Assembly: GCA_947498455.1 (NCBI GenBank)
Contig: CANMKK010000039.1
Location: 1 to 39,083 of the forward strand
Source: an uncultured Aquimarina sp.
GTDB taxonomy: Bacteria; Bacteroidota; Bacteroidia; Flavobacteriales; Flavobacteriaceae
Length of the DNA stretch: 39,083 nucleotides
Direction of reading: 5' to 3'
Both the position numbers and the translations under genes were made by a program. Position 1 is the stretch's first letter; each line of letters starts with the position of its first letter. A model generated the notes under the pieces. The model ran no database searches, was not told where the DNA came from, and was given only the letters and a program-made list of their open reading frames with translations. This document shows positions 9,672-16,722 of this stretch, piece after piece.

Positions 9672-11072
9672 ATGAATAAAGATAATTTAGAACCAAACAC
9701 CCAAAGCAATCAAAATAAAAAGGGAATGAAAAAATACCTTATGTATTTATTGTTGTTGGTAGTTTCAATGATGGGAACAGATCTAACAGATTTTGCTTTA
9801 TCCATTTGGGTATTGGGGCAACCAGATTTAGGAACCTCCTCGTATACTCAGATTTTGTTTTTCGAAGCACTTCCGGCGGTAGCTTTAGCCCCTTTTATAG
9901 GTAGTTTTGTGGACAGGTGGAATAAAAAGAAGATGATCATTTACGGTCAGATGGTAGCAGGGATTGGTAGTATTGTTTTAATGACACTTTTTTATTTCGA
10001 TCAACTATTGCCCTGGCATATCATGATTGTGGTAAGCATTGGTTCTATAGCAAGTATGTTTATTTATACTTCGTTTTTTGTATCTTCAAGAGCATTAGTA
10101 TCAAAAAAAGAATTGATAAAAGCACAAGGATTAGCAGCAATGTTATTTGCAGTAGTCGAAATAGGAGTGCCAATAATAGCACCATTTTTATACAGCCTTA
10201 TAGGAATTGGTAACATATTTTTAATTGATTTTGTGACCTTTTTAATTCCATTATCTGCCTTTTTAATTCTGAAATTTGTGGTAGTACCGCAATCCGATGA
10301 GAAATTTAATATTAAAGATGATTTCAAACTAGCTTTTAGGTTTGTCAAAGAAAGAAAAGGACTTACCAGTCTGATCGTTTTTGCATTTCTGTTTAGTGCT
10401 TTTTACAGTGCGGTGCAAACTTTGTTTGCACCTCTTATATTGGATTTCTCTGATGAAAATGCTTTAGGAAAGATCATGGCATTCACAGCTTTGGGAACGT
10501 TGATAGGTGGGGCAATTATGAGTGATGATAAAGAGTATAAAAGACCTGTGAGAACGATGGCCCCTGCATATTTTTTTATAGGAATTATATTATCAGCGCT
10601 TATCTTTCAGGTAGGTTTATATACCATTGCTATTGCCGGAATGTTAGTAGTACTTCTATTTACAATAAAAGAAACACTCGACGATGCCTTTGTTTTAACC
10701 ATTGTTCCGGTAGAAATGCAAGGAAGGATATCAGGGTTTTTGGCATTGGTTGTAGGACTATCTGGCCCCATATCTATTTTGATTTCGGGAGTACTTGTAG
10801 ATACGTTAGAGAAAGTGATTGATAAAGAATCTATTCCTTTTCTAGATCACCTTCCAGGTACAATCACCACCACGGTTATTATGATCATAATAGGATCAGC
10901 AGGAGTTTTAATGGCACTGATAGCCATCGTTTTTTGGAGAAGTAATGGAGCTAAACAATTAGATGCATTGTATCGAAGAGAACTACAAAAAGAAGTCAAA
11001 GAAATAGAAGATTCAGGAGACGTAGAAGAAATGAAAGAACACTTAATAGAAGAATTACAAGAAGGTAGCTAG
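9672..11072 (+). CDS. MFS-type exporter of the NRPS cluster
   Basis: This 466-aa polytopic inner-membrane protein has about 12 hydrophobic helices, a polar N-terminus (residues 1-18) and a long acidic, charged C-terminal tail. The loop after helix 2 reads GSFVDRWNKKK, the motif-A type signature of major facilitator transporters. It resembles the drug-efflux/EntS-like (MFS_3) members often found beside NRPS and PKS genes in cyanobacteria and Bacteroidetes. It follows the NRPS on the same strand after 371 bp, which suggests export of the peptide or self-protection. The first ATG (9672) is used; an in-frame ATG at 9726 directly before the first helix is an alternative. The substrate cannot be read from sequence. 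Confidence 0.9.
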   Translation: MNKDNLEPNTQSNQNKKGMKKYLMYLLLLVVSMMGTDLTDFALSIWVLGQPDLGTSSYTQILFFEALPAVALAPFIGSFVDRWNKKKMIIYGQMVAGIGSIVLMTLFYFDQLLPWHIMIVVSIGSIASMFIYTSFFVSSRALVSKKELIKAQGLAAMLFAVVEIGVPIIAPFLYSLIGIGNIFLIDFVTFLIPLSAFLILKFVVVPQSDEKFNIKDDFKLAFRFVKERKGLTSLIVFAFLFSAFYSAVQTLFAPLILDFSDENALGKIMAFTALGTLIGGAIMSDDKEYKRPVRTMAPAYFFIGIILSALIFQVGLYTIAIAGMLVVLLFTIKETLDDAFVLTIVPVEMQGRISGFLALVVGLSGPISILISGVLVDTLEKVIDKESIPFLDHLPGTITTTVIMIIIGSAGVLMALIAIVFWRSNGAKQLDALYRRELQKEVKEIEDSGDVEEMKEHLIEELQEGS

Positions 11073-11094
11073 ACTGAGTATATACATAATATAC

Positions 11095-11114
11095 TGGTTC
11101 TAAAACCATTTTTT
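11095..11114 (+). terminator. Short hairpin with T6 tract after MFS gene
   Basis: TGGTT-CTAA-AACCA is followed directly by six T residues, 22 nt after the MFS stop. It is preceded by a second small inverted repeat, GTATAT-ACATA-ATATAC. The stem is only 5 bp, so termination may be partial and the downstream genes could still be read through. Confidence 0.4.
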
Positions 11115-11227
11115 ACTTTGAAGCATAAGCAAAAAACAACAAATCTTAATGGGTAATTTCGAGGTAGAAATGATATAATTTGAATTTGACAAAAAGAAAA
11201 TAATAAGTAACGCAATACAATTAAATT

Positions 11228-12286
11228 ATGGAATTTGGGATAATGTTCTTTGCGAGTAGTAAAGATTCTTTACTAGGTAATATATATGATTTAGTAAAAA
11301 AATGCGCCATATATGGAGATGAGAATGACTTTTCATCTATTTGGGTGCCGGAACGTCATTTTACAGAATTTGGAGGAGTATATAACAACCCGGCAGTTTT
11401 ACAGGCAGCTATTGCTACAGTGACTAAAAGAATACGATTACACAGCGGGAGTGTAGTAATGGCATTACACGATCCAATTCGGGTGGCAGAAGAATGGGCC
11501 ATGGTAGACAACTTATCTGACGGAAGGGTAGGATTATCCATAGCTTCAGGATGGAATCCAAATGATTTTGCTTTTTTTCCAGAACATTATACAAAAAAAC
11601 ATGAGGTAATGTACGAAGGTATAAAGACAGTTCAGAAATTATGGAAAGGAGAATATATCGAACGTTTAAGTGGGAATGGGAAAATGGCTTCTATAAAGAT
11701 ATATCCCGATATAGTACAAAAACAAATCCCTCTGTACAGTACTGTTAGTGCAAACCCAGAAGGGTTTATAAAAGCTGGGAAACAGGGGTTTAATATATTA
11801 ACTTCAGTATTAGACCAAACGGTCGAGGAGTTAGCAGAAAAAATAAAATTATATCGAAAAGCACGTCTTGAAAATGGTCTGGATCCTAAAGAAGGGAAAG
11901 TTTCTCTAATGTTACATACATTTGTTGGGCAAAATGAAGAAGCAATTATTGAAGAAGCAAGAGTACCGTATTGTAATTTCTTGAAACGTAATAAGAAAAT
12001 CTTCGAAGGTTTGGCTCATAATAGAGGACGAAAATTTTCATTGAGTGATATTGATGATGAAGAACTGGATGAGTTTTTAGACTTTTTATACGATCGATTT
12101 GCTACTTCAAAAGGGTTGATAGGAACACCAGAATCTTGCCAGAAGATAGTAAAACAAGTAGAAGAAGCAGGAGTAGATGAGATAGCTTGCCTATTAGACT
12201 TTGGACCATCCTCAGGTCGTATATTAGAAAACCTAAAACATCTCAATAAACTCAAAGAATCCTATAAAGTATTAGAAACAGTTTAA
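11228..12286 (+). CDS. LLM-class flavin monooxygenase (natural-product, MupA/Atu2307-like)
   Basis: This 352-aa protein has the bacterial-luciferase TIM-barrel pattern: N-terminal MEFGIMFFASS, then WVPERHFTEFGG (about residues 39-50), LHSGSVVMALHDP and IASGWNPNDFAFFPE. These match the luciferase-like domain class described from natural-product pathways (MupA/Atu2307 type), which occurs stand-alone or embedded inside NRPS/PKS proteins. Such enzymes use reduced flavin supplied by a partner reductase to oxygenate a substrate, often carrier-bound. Here it is a free protein on the same strand as the NRPS, so a tailoring oxidation of an amino-acid unit or of the peptide is the natural inference. 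No flavin reductase gene is present in the window. The ATG at 11228 places the conserved FGIMFF strand directly at the N-terminus, as in the family. Confidence 0.9.
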   Translation: MEFGIMFFASSKDSLLGNIYDLVKKCAIYGDENDFSSIWVPERHFTEFGGVYNNPAVLQAAIATVTKRIRLHSGSVVMALHDPIRVAEEWAMVDNLSDGRVGLSIASGWNPNDFAFFPEHYTKKHEVMYEGIKTVQKLWKGEYIERLSGNGKMASIKIYPDIVQKQIPLYSTVSANPEGFIKAGKQGFNILTSVLDQTVEELAEKIKLYRKARLENGLDPKEGKVSLMLHTFVGQNEEAIIEEARVPYCNFLKRNKKIFEGLAHNRGRKFSLSDIDDEELDEFLDFLYDRFATSKGLIGTPESCQKIVKQVEEAGVDEIACLLDFGPSSGRILENLKHLNKLKESYKVLETV

Positions 12287-12299
12287 TTCAAAGATTAGG

Positions 12300-12412
12300 C
12301 GAATGGGTTTCAGGTTTCGGGAAGCTATAGACTATAAGACAAAAGCTATAAGCTGTAAGTAATAATCATCCCACTATCCGCCCTAAGATACCTCATACCT
12401 CAAAAAACACAC
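12300..12412. repeat. Low-complexity word repeat (AGCTATA / CTATAAG units)
   Basis: Short iterated words (AGCTATA, CTATAAG, CATACCTCA) follow the monooxygenase gene. On the reverse strand the text reads GTTTTTTGAGGTATGAGG, close to the GGTTTTTGAGGTTTGAG found in the repeat cluster near 38150, so it may belong to the same intergenic repeat family in inverted orientation. No gene is visible here. Confidence 0.35.
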
Positions 12413-12430
12413 CCCAAATTTGTTTTAATA

Positions 12431-12613
12431 TTATACCAGTTGTTGTTTGAATTTACTGGAAAAGAAAATAAAGATTTTTTTGTTTCAATAAAGAATAAAA
12501 ATTAAGCATAGCTGGGCTACGGTTTATTTTTATTCTGAAATTGAGGCACAAAAAAGAACATTTTATTACTGTAAATTCAAATGGCAAATGGTATTAGTTC
12601 AACAATGGTATAA
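12431..12613. mobile_element. MITE-like imperfect palindrome, 183 bp, TTATACCA ends
   Basis: The element is bounded by TTATACCA (12431) and its complement TGGTATAA (ending 12613). Internally the two halves are recognisable inverted copies: TTTGAATTTAC in the left half matches GTAAATTCAAA in the right; TTTTTTGT matches ACAAAAAA; AGAATAAAAAT matches ATTTTTATTCT. The centre is ATAGCTGGGCTACG. The right half carries about 18 extra bases. It has no coding capacity. The size, terminal inverted repeats and symmetry fit a decayed non-autonomous transposon or a long RNA hairpin just upstream of the aspartate kinase. Confidence 0.55.
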
Positions 12614-12638
12614 CATATCAAATTAAAAATATACTCGA

Positions 12639-13976
12639 ATGAAAGTTTTAAAGTTTGGAGGAACCTCAGTAGGAACTACCGAAAATTTACATAAGATTAA
12701 AGCAATTCTTACGAATGACCTAGATCAAAAAATAGTAGTATGCTCTGCAATATCTGGAGTAACAGATCAATTAGTTGAACTGTCAGAAAGTATCAGATTT
12801 AAAAATACGCCAGTTATAACAAAGAAAATAGATACACTGAAGGAAAATCATTTTCATTTTGTAAATGATTTGATAAAAAAACCAAGTAAGAGAGAAAATC
12901 TTAAGGAAGGTTTAAATCAAATATTCAATGAAATTCTAGAACTTACTCAAAAAGAGTATTCAGAAACATTAAGTTCTAGTATTATTACATTTGGAGAAAC
13001 ATTGTTAACATATATATTTAATGAATACTTAATGATAGAAGGTGTGTCAAGCACATTGATAAAGGCAAAAGACTTTATGCTTGTTGATGTAATCGATAAT
13101 CCAAACATCAAACAAGTTTCTAAAAAATTAAAATCTTTACTAAGTAAACTTCCTAAAACTCAGTTGTACATAACGCAAGGATTTGTATGCATAGATGAAA
13201 AAGGAAATATAAGTGATCTAAGAAGAGGAGGAAGTGATTACTCCGCAACTATAATAGGTGCTGCAATAGATGCAGAAGAAGTACAAATATGGACCGATAT
13301 TGATGGAGTACATAATAATGATCCTAGGTATGTAGATGAAACATATTCGATTTCTCATTTGTCATATACAGAAGCCTCGGAGTTAGCACATTTTGGAGCC
13401 AAAGTTTTACATCCACAAACTGTTTCCCCCGTTATTCCGAAAAATATCCCAGTATCATTAAAAAACGTATATGATCCAAGAGCATTGGGAACGATGATAT
13501 CTAATGAAACTTATGGAGAAGGATTAAAAGGAATTTCGGCTAAAGATCATATTACCGCTGTAAAAATTAAATCAAATAAAGCGGTAGTTGGTTATGATTT
13601 TTTAAATATAGTATTCGAAGTGTTTAGTACCTATCAAACATCGATTGATATGGTTACCACATCGAATGAATCAGTATCCTTGACAGTAGACAATAAGGAA
13701 CATTTAGAGGAAATTAGAGAGGAATTAGAAAAATTTGCAGCTGTAAGCATAACATCGGGTTACAGTATTATTTGTATTGTTGGGCAATCTTTAATTAAAG
13801 ATAAAAAATCTCATAAATTGTTTGAAATTTTAGGCTATATTCCAATACATATGATTTCCTTTGGAGGAAGCGATAGTAATATAATGCTGCTGATTGAAAC
13901 AGAAAATAAAATAGCAGCACTACAGTTGTTAAATGAAAAGCTTTTCCTTGCAAAAGAAGAAATAATGGCGTTTTAG
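12639..13976 (+). CDS. Aspartate kinase (monofunctional, ACT-domain type)
   Basis: The enzyme phosphorylates L-aspartate to 4-phospho-L-aspartate, the first step towards lysine, methionine, threonine and homoserine. At 445 aa it has the normal length for a monofunctional enzyme. Visible hallmarks are KFGGTSVG at residues 5-12, RRGGSDYSAT at 195-204 and WTDIDGV at 218-224, the nucleotide- and Asp-binding parts of the amino-acid-kinase fold. The C-terminal third (from about residue 300) has the alternating pattern of tandem ACT regulatory domains. No homoserine dehydrogenase is fused to it. Its position between a monooxygenase and a type II thioesterase, on the strand of an NRPS with an Asp-type A domain, suggests a pathway-dedicated copy that boosts an Asp-derived precursor; this is inference. 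It could instead be the housekeeping lysC-type gene that happens to sit here. Confidence 0.93.
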   Translation: MKVLKFGGTSVGTTENLHKIKAILTNDLDQKIVVCSAISGVTDQLVELSESIRFKNTPVITKKIDTLKENHFHFVNDLIKKPSKRENLKEGLNQIFNEILELTQKEYSETLSSSIITFGETLLTYIFNEYLMIEGVSSTLIKAKDFMLVDVIDNPNIKQVSKKLKSLLSKLPKTQLYITQGFVCIDEKGNISDLRRGGSDYSATIIGAAIDAEEVQIWTDIDGVHNNDPRYVDETYSISHLSYTEASELAHFGAKVLHPQTVSPVIPKNIPVSLKNVYDPRALGTMISNETYGEGLKGISAKDHITAVKIKSNKAVVGYDFLNIVFEVFSTYQTSIDMVTTSNESVSLTVDNKEHLEEIREELEKFAAVSITSGYSIICIVGQSLIKDKKSHKLFEILGYIPIHMISFGGSDSNIMLLIETENKIAALQLLNEKLFLAKEEIMAF

Positions 13977-13980
13977 GGTA

Positions 13981-14020
13981 GTACAGAGTACAAAGTATTA
14001 AGTACAGAGTAAAGTATTAA
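13981..14020. repeat. Two tandem copies of an AGTACAGAGTA...AGTATTAA unit
   Basis: Two adjoining near-identical units (13981-14001 and 14002-14020) lie between the aspartate kinase and the thioesterase gene. The same words (GTATTAAGTACAGAGTA) recur many times at 37940-38400, so one repeat family occurs at loci 24 kb apart. Confidence 0.5.
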
Positions 14021-14074
14021 GTAAAAATAGCCAAACGCCGACAGCCAAGTATTAAAAATAGTATACCTGAAAAA

Positions 14075-14800
14075 ATGAAAGTAATTGCAATTCCCTTTGC
14101 GGGAGGTAACAAGTATAGTTATAAAGTCATTCAAAACGAATTGCCTAATACTATAGAGTGGATAACCATAGAACTTCCGGGTAGAGGAGGTAGGTTTACA
14201 GAAGATTTGATGGATACAATAGAAGTAATGGTAGATGATCTTTTTAATCAGATACTACCGCATATCCAAGAAGGAAATTATATGATATATGGGCATAGTA
14301 TGGGAACGTTATTAGGATATGAGTTGGCTAAAAAGCTGATAGATATCAACCAGAAACTTCCTAATTGTCTATATTTTACCGGAAGAGGTGCTCCAAGTAC
14401 GCTTGTTAAAGAAAAAGTATCGATATATCCGAAGCATTTGTTCTGGGAAAAAGTAAATGAAAAAGGAGGACTTCCTAAGGAAATTCTACAGAATGAAGAA
14501 TTGTTAGACTTGTATTATGACATTCTTAGATTAGATTTTAGGGCTATAGAAAACTATACGTATTCTGCTAATAAAAAACCATTTCCTATTCCTATACATG
14601 TGTGTTTGGGTACAGAGGAAATAGGTGAAGGAAAGGATAAAACCACCATAGAAGATATCAAAAACTGGAGTAATGAAACTACTTATGAGTTACATCCTGA
14701 AACGCTGGATGGAGATCATTTTTTTATTTTAAAACACCCAAAAGCAATTGTACAAAAGATTTGTAGGGCCTATGAGTTGATAGAACAGAAGGTTTGTTAG
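14075..14800 (+). CDS. Type II (editing) thioesterase of the NRPS cluster
   Basis: This 241-aa alpha/beta hydrolase has the GrsT/SrfAD-like pattern: N-terminal IPFAGGNKYSY, ELPGRGGR (about residues 35-42), the nucleophile motif GHSMG with Ser75, and GDHFFIL with catalytic His215. The usual acidic residue region reads GTEEIGEGKD, so the third catalytic residue is Glu181, Glu182 or Asp188; the canonical GxxD spacing is altered. Type II thioesterases remove misprimed or stalled acyl groups from carrier proteins and keep the synthetase active. It is the last + strand gene before the convergent - strand genes, so it probably closes the cluster. The ATG at 14075 places the conserved first strand at the N-terminus. 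Confidence 0.92.
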   Translation: MKVIAIPFAGGNKYSYKVIQNELPNTIEWITIELPGRGGRFTEDLMDTIEVMVDDLFNQILPHIQEGNYMIYGHSMGTLLGYELAKKLIDINQKLPNCLYFTGRGAPSTLVKEKVSIYPKHLFWEKVNEKGGLPKEILQNEELLDLYYDILRLDFRAIENYTYSANKKPFPIPIHVCLGTEEIGEGKDKTTIEDIKNWSNETTYELHPETLDGDHFFILKHPKAIVQKICRAYELIEQKVC

Positions 14801-14807
14801 TAAATAT

Positions 14808-14830
14808 ATCTCACTTTTAATAAATGAGAT
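14808..14830. terminator. Weak stem-loop just after thioesterase gene
   Basis: ATCTCA pairs with TGAGAT across an 11-nt AT-rich loop, 8 nt after the stop codon. The stem is 6 bp and no proper T-tract follows, so it is at best a weak terminator or an mRNA 3' hairpin. Confidence 0.25.
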
Positions 14831-14946
14831 TCCTTTATTATAGGCATTAAAAAACTGCCTTCTCACCTCACTTTATAATTAATCTTTTATAAGGCATATA
14901 AAAAGAATCGAAAGATAACCAGAAGATATATTAATTAAAGTTGATT

Positions 14947-14961
14947 ATGATTTAAAATCAT
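14947..14961. promoter_or_regulatory. Palindrome ATGATTTAAAATCAT
   Basis: A perfect 7-bp inverted repeat around one base lies in the 279-bp gap between the convergent thioesterase and membrane-protein genes. No promoter is expected here, so chance in AT-rich DNA is a fair explanation. Confidence 0.2.
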
Positions 14962-15006
14962 TTTAAAACCAAATGAAATCATGTTATAGATAAAATATAT
15001 GAATAT

Positions 15007-15040
15007 AAAAGTTCAACAAACATCAGCTTGCTGAACTTTT
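15007..15040. terminator. Bidirectional intrinsic terminator between convergent genes
   Basis: AAAAGTTCA pairs with TGAACTTTT (9 bp), and inside this CAA pairs with TTG across a single mismatch. Each strand ends in a T4 run. Its position between the ends of the + strand NRPS cluster and the - strand membrane-protein gene fits termination in both directions. Confidence 0.7.
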
Positions 15041-15079
15041 AAATCTAAACACAAAACACAAACTATGATAAATACATTT

Positions 15080-15505
15080 TTAAATAAATAAAAATGAAGC
15101 CATAATCATCCAAGTACCTAAAATTAATCCAATTACACCTAATTTACCTTGTATTGGAGCCAATTCGTAGCGTAATTCAGAGGCTTCTATTTTTTCTATT
15201 CGATTTTTAGGTTTAATCATTTTGTTAATTAAACTAAATCCTAAAGTATACCCTAATATTGTGGAAAATATAGTTCCGCCAAATAGTGTTATAAACCAAA
15301 TTGGATTTGTTATAAGAGATTTAATATTAAGAATGGTTAAGATGATTCCCCAAATCCCCCAAAAACAAAACATAAGCCCAATCCATACCTGGTAAGGTTC
15401 CACTTTTACTAATAGTTTTTCATCATTAGGTTTTTGAGATAGTAATAATGATGGAACAGCAATAATACTCAATAAAATTAAAGCAAATCCCCAGGTCCAA
15501 GTCAT
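15080..15505 (-). CDS. Small four-helix membrane protein, function unknown
   Basis: I do not recognise this 141-aa protein. Hydrophobic segments lie at about residues 4-22, 40-62, 68-92 and 119-140. A charged stretch (KPKNRIEKIEASELRYE, about 96-112) between helices 3 and 4 probably faces the cytoplasm. The first helix begins right at the N-terminus and could serve as an uncleaved signal anchor. The gene ends against the shared bidirectional terminator and has its own 566-bp upstream region, so it appears to be monocistronic. Codon use looks like its neighbours. Nothing links it to the NRPS or the toxin beyond position. Confidence 0.75.
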   Translation of the reverse strand: MTWTWGFALILLSIIAVPSLLLSQKPNDEKLLVKVEPYQVWIGLMFCFWGIWGIILTILNIKSLITNPIWFITLFGGTIFSTILGYTLGFSLINKMIKPKNRIEKIEASELRYELAPIQGKLGVIGLILGTWMIMASFLFI

Positions 15506-15591
15506 GATTTTTGATTTAAAATATTATTTGTTGTTGTTTAAATTTTTACTATTCGTTTATTGATAAATACAGTATTGGTTTCGATTGATAT

Positions 15592-15759
15592 ATAATACGA
15601 TTTACGCATAAAACCTTCGCATATAGTTCGTTTCTTTTGCACTATATCTGCGTTATAAAATTCAACAATAGCTAAGGCTATTCTTTAATTTTATGTCTTA
15701 ATCTAGTACAAAATAACTCAAACTCTTTATACGAATTTCTTATCCATAAATCGTATAAT
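15592..15759. mobile_element. MITE-like long imperfect hairpin, 168 bp
   Basis: The two halves are inverted copies along their full length. The left half begins ATAATACGATTTACGCATAA; the complement of the right half begins ATTATACGATTTATGGATAA, and the two continue to align to the centre. The hairpin closes with ATAAAATT...AATAGC-TAAG-GCTATT...AATTTTAT at 15655-15692, and the geometric centre of the ends falls within about 1 bp of that loop. It has no coding capacity. This is the architecture of a hairpin MITE or another dispersed non-coding repeat; the arms have diverged, so it looks old. Confidence 0.65.
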
Positions 15760-15840
15760 CCATTCTATAAACTAGATAGATTTGTAGAATGAGTTTTATT
15801 TGTTATGCCCAAATCTTGATTCAGATTTATGAGAGCTTGT

Positions 15841-15858
15841 ACCAAATTAGAATTTGGT
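15841..15858. promoter_or_regulatory. Palindrome ACCAAATTAGAATTTGGT
   Basis: A perfect 8-bp inverted repeat with a 2-nt spacer. It lies about 340 bp upstream of the membrane-protein start and 210 bp beyond the response-regulator stop. It could be a dimeric-regulator site, but this is not proven. Confidence 0.3.
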
Positions 15859-15940
15859 ATTAATATGTTTTGGGAATAGCTTAGATAACTTATAAAAAAT
15901 AAACATGTTTAGGGGTAATCTTATTTTAGTCCTCATTTAT

Positions 15941-15954
15941 GGTATTTTAATACC
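15941..15954. promoter_or_regulatory. Palindrome GGTATTTTAATACC
   Basis: A perfect 6-bp inverted repeat with a 2-nt spacer, about 80 bp from the preceding palindrome. GGTATTAAT also follows that first palindrome directly, so the GGTATT word recurs in the region. Confidence 0.25.
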
Positions 15955-16009
15955 CAAATATCTTTCATTAATGAAAACTACAGAACACCATAAACAGTGA
16001 ATTCTATAT

Positions 16010-16023
16010 CCCTGAAAACAGGG
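16010..16023. terminator. Hairpin CCCTG-AAAA-CAGGG after response-regulator gene
   Basis: A 5-bp GC-rich stem with a 4-nt loop lies 49 nt downstream of the response-regulator stop (read on the - strand). No T-tract follows it on the - strand; on the + strand TGTGTTTT follows. It may act as a weak terminator for the two-component operon. Confidence 0.3.
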
Positions 16024-16071
16024 TGTGTTTTAAAAAAGTATCTCTAAAATAAAAGGAATAGTTTTCTATGG

Positions 16072-16710
16072 TTAAACATATTTCATTTTTAGCGCATACT
16101 TCGTGAGCCCCGCAAGGTTTCTGACACCAAGTTTGGCAATGAGATTTTTTCTATAACTTTCTATAGTATGTTTACTTAAAAATAATTTATCAGCAATTTC
16201 TTGGGTAGTAAACTCTTCAGCAATTAATGTAATGACCTCAATCTCTCTAGGTGTTAATTTAATTTCTTCCTTTTGTCTTGTAGAAAATTTTCTTTTAATA
16301 TAAATATCTTTTATAACATTAGAAAAATATTTTTCACCATTTATAATAACCTGTATCGCCTTAAGTAGTTCTTCTTTTTCTGCATTTTTAGGCACATACC
16401 CGTCTACATCCTGTTCTATTAGATTGTCGATCATTTCGGGGTCATTATGCATGCTTACTACAAGAGTTTTGATTGTATTATTTTTCCCTTTAATAATTTG
16501 ATTTAATGCTATACCATCCATTTCAGGCATCGTAATATCTGTAATAATAAGGTCTATATTTTGATCAGGATTAATTTCCAAAAATTTAATAACTTGCTTT
16601 CCATTTTTAGTTGCTAGAAGTACATTGTATTCTTTTTGATTAGTAAGAATGCTTACTAATCCATCTAGGAACATTTTATGATCATCTACAATAATGAGGT
16701 TGTATTTCAT
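16072..16710 (-). CDS. NarL/LuxR-family response regulator
   Basis: This 212-aa two-domain regulator has a receiver domain at about 1-120 with the acidic pocket Asp9-Asp10 and phospho-acceptor Asp58 (ITDITMPEMDG), the Ser/Thr switch in LVVSMH and the Lys in VPKNAE. A LuxR-type helix-turn-helix lies at about 151-207 (LTPREIEVITLIAEEFTTQEIADKLF, then SKHTIESYRKNL). It should bind DNA as a dimer once phosphorylated by the kinase encoded just upstream; the two genes are 12 bp apart on the - strand and form an operon. The pair is divergent from the Tc toxin genes and about 2.9 kb from the toxin start, so control of that locus is a reasonable guess, not shown. Confidence 0.95.
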   Translation of the reverse strand: MKYNLIIVDDHKMFLDGLVSILTNQKEYNVLLATKNGKQVIKFLEINPDQNIDLIITDITMPEMDGIALNQIIKGKNNTIKTLVVSMHNDPEMIDNLIEQDVDGYVPKNAEKEELLKAIQVIINGEKYFSNVIKDIYIKRKFSTRQKEEIKLTPREIEVITLIAEEFTTQEIADKLFLSKHTIESYRKNLIAKLGVRNLAGLTKYALKMKYV

Positions 16711-16722
16711 GTAATTTGCTAA

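Larger units (their letters stand above)
15506..16071. other. 566-bp gene-free region upstream of the membrane-protein gene
   Basis: This stretch holds the presumed promoter region of the membrane-protein gene and the 3' flank of the response-regulator gene. It contains the 168-bp hairpin element, two perfect palindromes and a CCCTG/CAGGG hairpin, all listed separately. No convincing ORF is present. Confidence 0.6.
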
